NCBI GenBank assembly: GCA_017979445.1
Contig: CM030705.1
Coordinates: 17,377,040 to 17,441,039 of the forward strand
Direction: 5' to 3'
Source: Akebia trifoliata
Taxonomy: Eukaryota > Streptophyta > Magnoliopsida > Ranunculales > Lardizabalaceae
Length of the DNA: 64,000 nt
Shown: piece by piece, positions 42,599-54,027 of the stretch
Layout: every line of letters begins with the position of its first letter
Numbering within the stretch: position 1 is the stretch's first letter
The notes under the pieces: model-generated
What the model saw: the letters and a program-made list of their open reading frames with translations, nothing else
Told to the model about the DNA's origin: nothing
The model's database searches: none
Translations under genes and position numbers: made by a program

Positions 42599-44274
42599 AT
42601 TGATATTTTTATTGAGTTATATTATATAGTATTAGCTCAATAAAAAGCACAATTCTGAGACAATACAAAGGTGAAGTCAATGCAAATTATCCAATTAAGC
42701 TCTATCGTCTTCATAGCTTTTATCCCCAAATATTGGAACATCCTTCCATTGAGCAAAAAGCACAATTTAATAGAGATCATACTTTCAACAGTGAAAAAGT
42801 AAATAAGAAAGTAAAGAAACTTGAAACTGATGTCCATATATAATTTATTATTTTGAAAAATAAAATTAGCACTGTGTACCATCAAAAGACCATTCAACAC
42901 TGTTTATTTCCAATAACCTAGGATTTTTAAGAAAAAAAAAAAACAGAAAAGGAGATTCGTTTTTAATAAAGGTTATAGAAGAACTATTAAAAAACCAAAT
43001 TGATGGTTAAAATATATTTTAACGATCAACAATCTTCTTTTTCTACCTAATTACGTCACTATCATGCAAGGAGACCCCAAACCAATAGAAAAAAAATTTC
43101 ACAACTACAGTGAAAAAAGTCCAGCACCAAAGTTTGCATCAAACTATTGCCTTAGCTCTAGATTTTCCACAATGGGACTAGTACCGAATCCCAATTAAAG
43201 TATGAGGGTAACTACAGTTATGTTGAGACAACTCAACATTTCCTGATAGCACATTGATTCAGTTATTGACCTAGAAATCTCACGCAAGACAGGATCTAAT
43301 GTCAGAATAATAACAAAAATTTAGAAACATATGAATATAAGGCCATCGAATCAACATGATTAAAAATTCCACAATTTCATAACCAAGGAATAATTCGATA
43401 ATTTGGATATTTTTTTCAAACATTATCTCATCTAATTGTTCAAAAATTCAATTATCAGGTAGATTGGGGAAATTCAGATAGGAAAACCACTCACATGCAC
43501 GATTTTAAAACTCAGTTTCACGTCTCATTTCGACCATGACTATATCGAGTTGTCTCTGACGAGTTTTCCGAAATTTTTGAGACATCTTGCTCAACAATGA
43601 GAAAAATGAACGTGGGTTTTAAATCTTGTCTAATACATTGACTTGTTTGTCCGTCTCATTCATGCTTGATACTGAGATGACTCCAGCAATATGTCTTGGT
43701 CTTGGACGAGTTTTGACACCATGCTCACATGGGTTCAGAGAAATTCAAATGGGTTCTAGAAAATTAAATTTGTCTCCCTACATTGAAAAACAGAGGGTAT
43801 TAAAGAGGATTAACCAGTTCACATTGAACTTAATTTAGAACAGAAACTTAAGGTCCTAATTTCATCCCTTGATCTTTAGCTGATTTGTTTTAGCTTGTTC
43901 ATATCTAGGTTTCAGAAGAGAAACTTAAGGTCCAAATAGCACCGAAAAAGGTCTAACCATGGAATGTTGTTTTAGGAATTATTTCTCGTTATAAAAGTTC
44001 GCACTTATCCTAAGTTCAATACAGATAGTATCCCTATACTATCTTTAAAGAGTTGTGTTGGAGTGACCTAAAGATTGTACCTCATTTCGCACATTTTGAC
44101 GTGAAAGTGGATAGGAACCACATACTTTTTCAAATGTATCTCGATGAAAAGCATCTATGGTTCCCACACACTTTCAAGTAATCGCGAACAATCTTGAGGT
44201 CACTCCATCGTTATTCATCTTTAAAATTATTAAAAATGAGGGAAAAAAAAAAAAAACCAACCTGTAAGCATGTG

Positions 44275-44390
44275 AGTGCAATTACTACCCATAACCAACC
44301 CGAAAATTAATTGGATCTCTCACAATGGACCCAAAACCTATTAATCAGTTTCGGGTACATCGGGTAATCAGGTACCCATTGACACCCCTA
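44275..44390 (+). mobile_element. hAT-type element, right end
   Basis: It ends GGTACCCATTGACACCCCTA at 44390, followed by ATTTGAAT (44391-44398), the exact match of the left duplication at 40554-40561. CTACCCATAACCAACCCG, GGACCCAAAACC and TTTCGGGTACATCGGGT are typical of plant hAT MITE ends. A related block lies inverted at about 49103-49158. Confidence 0.72.
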
Positions 44391-44767
44391 ATTTGAATTC
44401 ATTGTCTATAAAAAAGGATTACAAAAAAGAATTCATTCATCAACCGTTGATTGGGGGATTTTCTTTCCTAATTTGAAATTTAGAAAATCCTAGAGTAAGA
44501 ATAACTCTTCTTCCTTTCCTTGTGTGAGAAAAACTCTTCAAGTTCTAAAGAGATTGGTTATGAGAGTGATGAGGATAAATATGAGAGGTTTGTAACAGTT
44601 ACATTTGCGCTCTTCTTTCTTTTCTTCTATTTTCTTATGTATCCCTTTTTCCTATATATTTATATGAATTTGTGATATGTAATTCCATTGATTGATGTGT
44701 TAATGGTAAAAGTTGGTGTGAAAATATTAGTTCTCAAAAAACAAGAATTTAAGGGAGGTAAAATTAC

Positions 44768-44842
44768 CTGTAAAATTTACCTCAGAATTCCATTCCCATT
44801 CTTGAGTTCGTCAATTTCAATAACTTGTTGAGCATTGTGGGC
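44768..44842 (-). pseudogene. Possible 75-bp exon of an unrecognised gene, copy B
   Basis: Counterpart of 41917-41991, with the same length and the same AG and GT borders. The reading AHNAQQVIEIDELKNGNGIL continues R-stop-ILQ, so this copy has a TAA-type stop that copy A lacks. Same uncertainty as for copy A. Confidence 0.38.
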
Positions 44843-45279
44843 CTACAATAAACAGATAAACATAATACATATATAGTGGGTAACATTGTATAGATACATG
44901 GTAAAACAACTTGCAGATCATGAGTACATGGCTTTTAAATAACTGGTTTGTCATGAATACAAAAATTCACCATGCTTGAAACTCATGCAGTGAGGGATTG
45001 CTGCATCGCTGATGTTAATGCTACAAACTAGGAACAATAGGCTTCTTTATAGTTTCGTTCTGTCGGAGCAAAAGCGTGTCAGATTCAAAGAGGTATGTTC
45101 AAAGAGGCACTTAGAGGAAGACTTTATAGATTTCGAATACAATAATAACTCTTAACACGTTGAAAAAAATAGTTAAAATTAGAAATATTGTCAAAATTTC
45201 ACTTCAAACCATGTTCATTTGTTTGCTTACTTCATTTTATCTGATTAATTTCTCATCGCACGTCAACTTTAGATTTGAA

Positions 45280-45560
45280 GCTTCAAAGCCACACCATCGT
45301 GTCTCCACCAGTGCGTAGAAAGACCAAAGAGCTTTACAAAGCTTGTACAACCAACAAGTATAACAATTTGTTGCTTCACCTAGGATTAGAAACATAAAAT
45401 CGGCTGCTCGATCAAGAGCAAGGAAACATGTACAACAATTTGTTGCTTCACCTAGGCAAAATAAAAGGATTAGAGACAGAATATCGGCTGCTCGATCAAG
45501 TGCAACGCAATATGTTTGTCTCTTAGAGATTGATATTTTTATTGAGTCATAGTATATAGT
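45280..45560 (+). pseudogene. bZIP basic-region-like pseudoexon, copy B, internally duplicated
   Basis: Counterpart of 42395-42598. The segment containing CAATTTGTTGCTTCACCTAGG and ATCGGCTGCTCGATCAAG occurs twice in tandem (about 45360-45428 and 45429-45510), so the basic region is represented twice. Neither copy is in an intact frame from the start; a TAA-type break occurs before the first copy. The second reads KRIRDRISAARSSATQYVCL then LEID, losing the basic residues after SAARS. Confidence 0.45.
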
Positions 45561-46990
45561 AATAACTCAATAAAAAGCACAATTCTAGGACAGTTCAAAG
45601 GTGAAGTCAATGCAAATTATCCAATTAAGCTCTATCATCTTCACAGCTTTTATCCCCAAAATTCTGGGACATCCTTCCATTAAGCAAAAAGCACAATTTA
45701 ATAAAGATCATACTTTCAACAGTGAAAAAGTAAATAAGAAGTAAAGAAACTTGAAACTGACATCCATATATAATTTTATTATTTTGAAAAATAAAATTAG
45801 CACTGTGTACCATCAAAAGACCATTTAACAATGTTTGTTTCCAATCACCTAGGATTTTTCTGGAAAAAAAAAAAGAGATTTTTTTTTAATAATAGTAATA
45901 GAAGAACTATTAAAAAATCAAATTGATGGTTAAAATATATTTTATCGATCAACAATCTACTTTTTTGACCTAATTTTGCCACTACCAGGCAAGGAGACCC
46001 CAAACCGATAGGAAAAAAATTTCACAACTACAGTGAAAACAGTCCAGCACCAAAGTTTGCGTCAAACTATTGCCTTAGCTTTAGATTTTCAACAATGGGA
46101 CTAGTATCGAATCCCAATTAAAGTATGAGGGTAACTAAAGTTATGTTGAGACAACTCAACATTTCCTAATAGCACATTGATTCAGTTACTGACCTAGAAA
46201 TCTCACGCAAGACAGGATCTAATGTCAGAATATTAACAAAAATTTAGAAACATATGAATATAAGGCCATCGAATCAACCTAATTGAAAATTCCACAATTT
46301 CATAACCAAGGAATAATTCGATTATTTGGATATTTTGGATATTTTTTTTCAAACATTATCTCATCTAATTGTTCAAAAATTCAATTATCAAGTAGATTGG
46401 GGAAATTCAGATAGGATAACCACTCACATGCACGGTTTTAAAACTCAGTTTCACGTCTCATTTTGTCCATGCCTAATACCGAGTTGTCTCGGATGAGTTT
46501 TCAGACATTTTTGAGGCGTCTTGTTCAACAATGAGAAAAATGAACGTGAGATTTTAAATCTCTTCTAATACATTGACTTGTCAATCCGTCTCATCCATGC
46601 TTGATACCGATACAACTCAGGCGATAATTCTTGGTCTCAAACGAGTTTTGACACATGCTCACACGGGTTCAGAGAGGCTAGAGGATAATCACTCAAGTCC
46701 CTCCTTATCTAGAAAATTATATTTGCCTCCCTAGATTGAACAACAGAGGGTATTAAAGAGGATTAACCAGTTCACATTGAACTTAATTCAAAACAGAAAC
46801 TTAAGGTCCGAATTTCATCCTTTGATCTTTAGCTGATTTGTTTTAGCTTGTTCATATCTAGGTTTCAGAAGAGAAACTTAAGGTCCAACTAGCACCAAAA
46901 AATGTCTAACTCTGAAATATTGCTTCAGGAATTACTTCTCGTTATAAAAGTTCACTGATCCTAAGTTCAATACAGATAGTATCCCTATAC

Positions 46991-49839
46991 ACTATAGAAA
47001 CTTGGAAGGATTATTAGAAAATACAATAGTAAAATAATTACCTCAGTGGTGAAGATCTTGCTGGCTGGCATAACGAGCAAGTGAACCTCTTAGGTTAGAA
47101 TGTCTATTCAGAGCATTCTCAAGCTGAGGTGGAGGTAACTGCAAGTAGTAAATAACAAAAGAAGCAACAAATTCAATTAGTTAGGCATGAAACACAACTT
47201 GTTCCATGACACCACTAACGCTAGAAACGCTTCTTTCTCATATGCATTGGAACGTGTAACCAATATAGAAAGGCAAAAATAAAAAGAAGTAACATTAATC
47301 AGCTAAGCATGAAACAGAATCTCCTCCACGAGCTATTATGCCACCGGATAGTAGGTATACCGAAGAGGTTTCTTTGTTTAAGTTGAATTGATAATGGCAT
47401 CACTTTTGATTTGTTCTAATAATGATTTCTATACTATATGCTAGCCCCTATCGAACATTAAATGGTGAAGAAGCAGATTATTTCTTTGTTCCTGTTCTTG
47501 ATCCATGCATCATTATGTGTGCACATGATGCACCGAACTTGAGCCTCAGGGTATAAAATCTGTTTTTAGCTTTTTATATATTTGTCGTTCAAAGGCTATA
47601 AGTTTTTTTGTGATAAGTTCAAAGGCTATAAGTTAATATTGTGCAATGGTAGTTTAGGTAACTACCCAGCCATAATGTCCATATTATTAAACTTCAAGAT
47701 CACATGGGTTTGACAAGTTCACAAACTCTATATTATTTACGCTTCTCTGGTAAATTACATTTTAACAATTTAAAGAAGTCTTAGAAATATTAAATCTTTT
47801 ACTGTTTTTAGAAAGTTTCACTATTTTGGAAATGTTTTTAAATTTTAAGTAAGTGCATTAATAGTACAAAGGTGAAGTCCTTATAAGTTTGAAGATCTAA
47901 GTTAAAGATGTAATTTATATTATTCAGACTACTAGTGCAATTTTAGTTTCTTTCTTAGACTCATCTCTTACTTTTATTGTGGCCGTGAGGTTCTATAGTG
48001 GTAGTGATTTTCATGTGACAAAGATAAAAATGGGACAGTGACAACAACGTCGAAGATAACAATAATGATGGTGGTCGTAGTTGCAATGATTGCACTATGA
48101 CGATTGTCGTAGTTGGGCTGTCAGTGACAGTGGTGACAATTAAAATATAAAAGGCATAAAATGACCAGCATCCAAACACTTCCGTTAAAAAACAATAACC
48201 ATATTTTTTTATATAATTTGTTGACTATCAAAAGTTCAGAACTGTGCTTTAAACTTTGATATAAAAGAGAAAAAAATGATGTTCAAGTATTTTTGTGGGT
48301 ACTTCAGATAACCCTATTTTCTCAAATGGTCGAAGATGACGAGTATTGAATGGGTTTAAAATGATTTATCCTACAGGTTAAAAAACTTAATGATTAGAGA
48401 ATTGTATAAGAAATATCAAAAGTTTTTGGCTTAAGATTGAAAATGAGGGCTCATAGGTCAGTTTTGTTTAGTCTTCCAACAAATATAAATGGCATATGGT
48501 AAGTCATCAATTAGAAAACAATGGTGAGATAGTTATGTATGGGTCCACTAAAGATATCACTAATCAACTTGAATGTTAATATATAGGTCCACTATAGATA
48601 CCTCAGTAGGATTGGAGGACCCAGAAAGTATTTCACAAGACATTAATACATCAAGCTTTTTTATATCAAAGAATAAAGAAAATTTATTCTTCTAATGATG
48701 TGTCATTCATTGATCATCACCTAGCTTCTCGTAGGAGGACCTTGCATCAAAAGCGGGTTCGTGAGGTTGATGCATCAATCCTATAAGAATTTCCAAATAA
48801 TTATCCCGATAACATTGAACATCATCCTAACTGAGAGAAGGGTGATATTGTTGATGTAAATCAACATTAATTAATTTCTAAAATTATAAGTACCTTTAAT
48901 GACACGACACATTATAAATTAGTTATGGGTGGGCAAAAATGAAATTATTGCTTAAGGTAAAGTATGACAACAATGTTTCTATATAAGTTTAGATACACTT
49001 ATCTATACTTTATAATGAGAGGGGTTAGCATTATAATTACAAAATACCTTCAAGTTATATTAAATAACAACATTGTTGTAAAGTTAGGTTATTTATTTGA
49101 TCGATTTTGGGTCCACTATGAGAGAGCCAACTAATTTTCAGATTAGTTATGGGGTAGTCATCTTAAGGACCCATTAAGAATCGGGTCTTCACCTAGTACC
49201 CATCGGGTAAACAGGTAAATAGAGTATTTTTATTTATTTTTAATTATTTAAGAGGATGTTTATATTTATTATTTAGTAGTCGAATTATTTAAATATTCAC
49301 TATCTTGTCCAACAAGTAACTTAATTCTCAAGTCTCAACCCTTTCTACTTTCTAAACATAAAAAAACATGATCCAATAATTTCCGGTTGTAGACAGAAAA
49401 TTTCAATGAACATTGAAGAATAAAAAAAAAGTTATTATTCACTGTTGAAGGGATAAAAGCGTTTGATCTTCTTTCCATGCAAATTTCCTTTTCGTTGTAA
49501 AATATGAAAAAATTTATTTTTTATGAATCATTGCAAAGCTTTTTTCTTTCAAGAACGCAACAGGTTATTTAGAAAAAGCTAGGCACCATAATTACAATTT
49601 ATTTTAGTAAGATATGAGTTAACTTTATTTCAAGCTCTCAAACAACTAAAATTAATCTTCTTAACAAGTAATAAACTTCTAATGAATATTTTAAAATTAA
49701 TCCTAACCAAGATACTCTGATTTTCAGAAAACATCCACAACACCAGCAAAATCATATAAACAGTTTAAATTGAATCAAAGGAATAATAATTGCTTACATT
49801 TGATTTGCTAATAAGTTGGGATCGGACCTGTGACCTCAT
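46991..49839. other. Intergenic between tandem copies and partial copy C
   Basis: About 2.8 kb, AT-rich, without a convincing gene. A 97-bp block at 47042-47138 has AG and GT borders on the minus strand and one open frame (LPPPQLENALNRHSNLRGSL then ARYASQQDLHH, stop at its end); it could be an exon of the same unrecognised gene as 44768-44842. An inverted hAT-end relic lies at about 49103-49158. TTCAAAGGCTATAAGTTTTT-type text is repeated at about 47590 and 47618. I see nothing else. Confidence 0.45.
49103..49158 (-). mobile_element. hAT-end relic, inverted
   Basis: GATTTTGGGTCCACTATGAG, AGAGCCAACTAATTTTCAGA and TTAGTTATGGGGTAG match, as reverse complement, the hAT right-end block at about 44285-44335. 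CCCATCGGGTAAACAGG follows at about 49200. The terminal GACACCCCTA is not found, so this is a decayed copy. Confidence 0.5.
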
Positions 49840-50225
49840 GGTTGCAGTGCTGACCATCCAATTAACCTCTATCATTTTGAAGGCTTTTATGAAGATCCTT
49901 CAATTGCCTTGCAAACAAAATTTAATAAAGAAAACATTTCCAACAATGAAAATGTAAATAAGGAAAGTAATTTAAAAGTAGTGTCTAAGGTAATGATCCA
50001 AAAAAACCAGAGATCCTAAGCATTATTAAAAATCATCTTCACTAGATATCTCCATATATAATTTTTTTTTCTTCTTTTGAGAAAAATAAAATAAAAAAAT
50101 TGAACAACGTTGTATAGTGTATATACTATCAAAAGACAATTAAACACTGTGTTTAAAAAACGAAATAGATAGTAAAAATATATTCTAATGATAAAAGTTC
50201 TACTTTTTCAACCTAATTTGCATAC
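49840..50225 (+). repeat. Local repeat unit, partial copy C (diverged)
   Basis: It matches the middle part of the unit (about 42680-43040): CCAATTAACCTCTATCATTT, CCTTCAATTGCCTTGCAAAC, AAATTTAATAAAGA, CAACAATGAAAATGTAAATA, CCATATATAATTTTTT, ACTATCAAAAGACAATTAAA and CTACTTTTTCAACCTAATTT. It is more diverged than copies A and B and contains an extra block at about 49990-50040, so it is an older duplicate. Confidence 0.7.
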
Positions 50226-51180
50226 TTGAACAAACCAATGTAGACTAGAAAAAAATAGAAAAAGCATTCGATTAAACAAAACAACAACCAGACTTTCAAT
50301 CAAATTAAAAGACAATAGATTAGAACGAAAAAACGACTCACCAGTCACCACGGAAAAATCACTGCCCGAGCCTTTAATGGAGATTGAGTTAGGGTTTGTG
50401 GGTGAGATGAGTAGCTTCAACAGACCATAATGGTTTTGAAGGAAGTTAGGTTAGAGTCTGAGGTGTTTGGTGTAGGCTTAGGGTTTTCGTGGATCCCATC
50501 TGTTTTTTATATAGTTTTGAGTCTCAACTCTTTCACATTACTTATATGACTCAAGTGAGTCATCTCGGTTTGCAACAATTTTTTATTAAATTTTAAAATC
50601 TCTCTCTCTATCATTTAAAAAATTATTAATTATTAATTAATTTTTAAATCAAAATTAGTTGATTAAATTAGAGAGCTGCTATCGGCACCTCAACTTTTAC
50701 TTAGTCGATCCTTCAATCCCACTCTACGGTCTTCGAATAGGAGCTTTTACCTCTAACGAGGCTAAGGTTAGGATTTTAGTCTAGAGAAGAGATTTAAAAT
50801 TGTGTAAATTTCTAATAGGTTTGGTATTTATAGAGAGCTAAGGATGTAAAAATTATTTATGAGTTTGTTTTATTTAAAAAGTTTATGTCCCTGGCACCAA
50901 TTTTCACAAAGTTATGGTCCATTTTGGGCAATTTTTTAATAAAAACTAATGGTGTGATGAGATTTATCAAATTATTTCCCCTTTTGGGTATAAACTTGAC
51001 ATAAAATTCAAGGATTTCGTAATTTTTTTGTTCAACCTCTTATTAAGGCATACTTACAGGTAAAAATATGTGTTTTGAATCTTTTGATTTGGATCTATTG
51101 GTGATGTCAGATTTTCTCAAAAGTTTGTAAATCCATATCCATACTTCTAAATATATTATAAACTCAAAATTTAAAAAGTC
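50226..51180. other. Intergenic, possible promoter or first-exon debris
   Basis: No supported gene. On the minus strand, 50450-50330 is open and reads LLISPTNPNSISIKGSGSDF up to a GT-type border (GACTGGTGAGTC), with TATATAAAAAAC at about 50500-50512 upstream on that strand, so it could be the 5' end of a decayed gene. I cannot identify it. The rest is AT-rich. Confidence 0.35.
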
Positions 51181-51189
51181 AAATTCAAA

Positions 51190-51440
51190 ATGCTCCTTGA
51201 GATACGAGTTAAAATTTTTGGTCATTACAACCACTTTGCTGAGATCCAGAACAAAATTCAATCTTACCCTCTAGATGATGTGCTTGCTACCCAAGAAAAG
51301 GAAGTTACTTGCATCCTGAACGAAGAGATGTGGACGAAAGAAGCATTGATCAAGCAAAAATCAAGAGTCCAATGGCTTCGCAAAAGGATTCGTAATACCA
51401 TGTTTTTCTCCATTGTTGTTAATTTTAATATTGGTCAAAA
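51190..51440 (+). pseudogene. LINE fragment (endonuclease-RT linker)
   Basis: The plus-strand frame reads EIQNKIQSYPLDDVLATQEK (about 51244-51303), LNEEMWTKEALIKQKSRVQW (about 51319-51378) and LRKRIRNTMFF. This matches the helical linker before RT in plant LINEs (K-Q-K-S/A-R-V-Q-W-L-x-x-x-x-x-N-T-x-F-F), as also at about 37200-37140 in the LINE on the minus strand. It is short and has no RT core, so it is a truncated scrap. Confidence 0.65.
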
Positions 51441-51579
51441 TGACATTGTTGATGACTTTGTTCAAACAAAAATACCCCTAGACACAAAAAAAAAGCCAAA
51501 AGTACCCCTTCATCTCTATTACTTACTAAGTAGGTACTAATGAAACCCTCTTTCTTTATCTGTCTATTGATCCTACATC

Positions 51580-51960
51580 CTCTTTGGGTCTGTGTGGATA
51601 GTAAAGTCAGAAGTACTCCACCAAAGAGCTGGAACTGAAGTACTTCTTGAAGGAGCTGGAGAAGTACTCTGGATAGGATATGCATTTGGGAACAAGAATT
51701 TGTGAAGTATTTCTATAAGTATTTTTGTGTTGAAATGGTGTTTGGGACAATCGTAACATCAAGAAAGGACCAGAATACCCTTATAATCAACCCATTACTA
51801 GGTAGAAACAAGGAAGATATTGAATACAAGTAAAATTAAAATTTGGGGGAAACAATAGGAAGAACAATATAATCAATTGAAGTTAAATTATTTTTATGTT
51901 TAAGATTTGGATTTTGAAGTTTGAATACAAGCTTGCATGGAATTCTAACAAGAACTAAAG
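51580..51960. other. MITE-like stretch with AGTACT/GAGCT motifs
   Basis: GGGTCTGTGTGGATAGTAAA (about 51586) followed by AGAAGTACTCC, AGAGCTGGAACTGAAGTACT, GGAGCTGGAGAAGTACTCTG and GGATAGGATATGCAT form partial inverted repeats. The same words build the hairpin array at 63602-63915, so both may derive from one fold-back family. Boundaries are unclear. Confidence 0.4.
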
Positions 51961-53241
51961 GGCCATTTCATCTCAGTAGTTGGTGTTCGTCATATATGCA
52001 GCATGTAAATGAATAACAAATCAAATAAATCCAAAGTACTTGGCAAGTAAGGATCAAATACACAGGGACAATGGGGAGTACGCTTAAAATTGAAATCTTG
52101 GTTTCAAAAGAATTTAAAACTGAATGTGAAAATGTTGCTTGAATTACAAGACTACTAAAATAGTAACTAAAGTTAGGAAAACAAGTAAAAGCAAGTCATT
52201 AGAGATGATGAATTCAACAAGAGCAATAGAGTTTAAGTTCACAAACCCAATCTACTTCACTTTCTCTCTTATGTGAATCCAATTAGCAAGCAAATGCACA
52301 TGGATCGTAGTTTATATATATTTATTTTATTATATGTCATAGCATTTATCTAGCTCTACTCAAACTGTAGTACCTCATTGTAAATCTTTTCCTCAATGAT
52401 TAGCTCCTCTAAAATCGTTTGATCTAAAAATATGAATGAAAGGGTGAGTAACAGGAGTTACTCAACGGGAAATTTACCGGTATAACAATTAGTTTACAAT
52501 ATGTAACGAATAAACGTACTAAAATTTAAATCATGCAAGTTTTGATATAACATTGCATTTAGATAAGGACTAAAGAAATGGTAAACAATTCAGATAAATA
52601 TCGATCTATCAGTTCTATCGAATATATCACTATCAGTTCAAAGTATAAATATCCATTTATTAGTATATAATAAAAAGATACATAATACAAACACGATAGT
52701 GTAATCGATAAGAGGATTAAGGGACACGTCGATATGACAACTTTGGCATGATTAATCAATACTCCAAACTCCTCGAAATGTGAAATCCCATCATTTGCAT
52801 TTTGTGACCAACCGCTACTACCATAATTGGGTGACTATTTATCCGACTTAAAATTTGTTGTTGACCAAATTTTAAATACTTGAAGCAATTACGTTGGTAA
52901 TTTGTTTGACAACTACAGCCTCTTTGTAATTACTAACTAGCCCAAGAGTGAACTCCCCGCATCTAAGTCTATCAATAAGTGATACATATGAAGCTCGAAT
53001 ATCTCTACACTATAGAAAGATCATTTTTACAAATAAATGTTTGACAAGAAAGAACAAGAGAAATTCTCAGATCTCACGAACTATACTACTCTGTAAGGTA
53101 TCTCATATTGCACAGGCGAATAAAACATCAAGTATTATCTTAGACTGACATGCCGCTTCTGAAAATATAACAACACATTACTCTTTCAAAGATTTCTACG
53201 ATCTTTTTTTTAGTAAACAAAAAATAATTTTATTATATATA
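51961..53241. other. AT-rich intergenic or decayed element
   Basis: No supported gene. GGATCAAATACACAGGGACA (about 52050) resembles a sequence common in the non-coding part of some plant LTR elements, so this could be a decayed non-autonomous element; I cannot define ends. Confidence 0.35.
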
Positions 53242-53610
53242 GGGGCATGTTCGACACCCTATTATTTACCCTACATTTTGCCATACGTGTTTTGTTCTAC
53301 ATGGGTTAGAAGTTTTGGAATGGGCTAATTTTTAATGAGGATGATCTTTATGGTAAGGAGATTATCCTCACCAAAAATCAGCTCATTCCGAAACTTCTAA
53401 CCCTATTAAAAATGGTTTACAAATAATAGACGGTCCACGATTCTTCAACTTGTAAACATGGGGTCAGAAGTTTTGGAATGGGCTGATTTTTAGTGAGGAT
53501 GATCTTCTCACCATAGAGATTATCCTCACAAAAAATAAGCACATTCTAATACTTCTAACCCATGTAGGACAAAACACGTAGGGCAAATAGTAGGGTGTCG
53601 AACATTTTCC
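53242..53610. mobile_element. Fold-back MITE-like element 1, ~370 bp
   Basis: The left end GGGGCATGTTCGACACCCTA and the right end reverse-complemented, GGAAAATGTTCGACACCCTA, start a long inverted repeat that continues through ACGTGTTTTGTTCTACATGG and GGTTAGAAGTTTTGGAATGG. Each half also contains its own hairpin around GATGATCTTnnTGGTnAnGAGATnATCCTCA, so the whole can fold on itself. No coding capacity. The flanks are TATATA-rich and I could not fix a duplication. Confidence 0.75.
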
Positions 53611-53624
53611 ATATAGATATATAT

Positions 53625-54003
53625 GGGTAGTGCTCATTTGACAAAGTCCAAAACAACATTCTGGACAAAGAATTTTGTCTCATATGGGCTAAAAGTTTTG
53701 GAATGGATTGATTATTTGTGAGGATGATCTTTATAGTGAGAAAATCATCCTCACAAAAAATCAACCAATTCTGAAAATTCTAACCCTAGTTTATAAGTTG
53801 AAGAATCGTGTACCTTCAATTTTTTAACATTTGTTTGTAACAATTTTTCATGGGGTTAGAAGTTTCAAAATTTGCTGATTTTTTTAAGGATGGTACACTG
53901 TAGAGATCATCCTTACAAAAAGTCAGCTTATTCTGAAACATTTAAGCCATATAAGACAAAACTTTTGTCTAGAATATTGTCTAGGATTTTATCAAAATAA
54001 CCC
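53625..54003. mobile_element. Fold-back MITE-like element 2, ~380 bp
   Basis: Left end GGGTAGTGCTCATTTGACAA and right end reverse-complemented GGGTTATTTTGATAAAATCC open an imperfect inverted repeat that continues through ATTCTGGACAAAGAATTTTG and TCATATGGGCTAAAAGTTTT. Its inner half shares GGAATGG, GTGAGGATGATCTTTATAGT and ATCATCCTCAC with element 1, only 14 bp away. They look like two related elements side by side. Non-coding. Confidence 0.7.
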
Positions 54004-54006
54004 GAT

Positions 54007-54027
54007 TATATATATATATATATATAA
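54007..54027. repeat. (TA)n microsatellite
   Basis: A short TA run directly right of fold-back element 2, in the AT-rich target context that also precedes both elements. Confidence 0.85.

Larger units (their letters stand above)
41300..44040 (+). repeat. Local tandem unit, copy A (~2.7 kb)
   Basis: It matches copy B (44041-46990) almost throughout. Marker blocks: GTGTTGGAGTGACCT (41338 and 44055), GATTGGGGGATTTTCTTTCC (about 41599 and 44447), the bZIP-like exon (42395 and about 45280), CTATCGTCTTCATAGCTTTT (about 42702), CAACTCAACATTTCCTGATA (about 43229 and 46151) and TTCAATACAGATAGTATCCC (about 44013 and 46965). Copy A lacks the hAT right end found in copy B between the GTGAGTGCAATTA-like and AAAAAAGAA blocks. 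No intact gene spans it. Confidence 0.85.
44041..46990 (+). repeat. Local tandem unit, copy B (~2.9 kb)
   Basis: The second tandem copy. It begins in the hAT-derived inverted-repeat block, contains the hAT right end (to 44390) and its 8-bp duplication, then follows copy A order to 46990. It is longer because it has the hAT right end (about 130 bp), an internal duplication in the bZIP-like exon and extra sequence near 46675-46710. Differences from copy A are scattered point changes and small indels, so the duplication is not recent. Confidence 0.85.

Noticed and set aside
40562..44390. A single 3.8-kb hAT transposon that captured a bZIP gene fragment
   Set aside because: The interior from 41300 is repeated outside the element (44041 onward), so tandem duplication through a smaller hAT element explains it better. 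Kept as the alternative in the finding.
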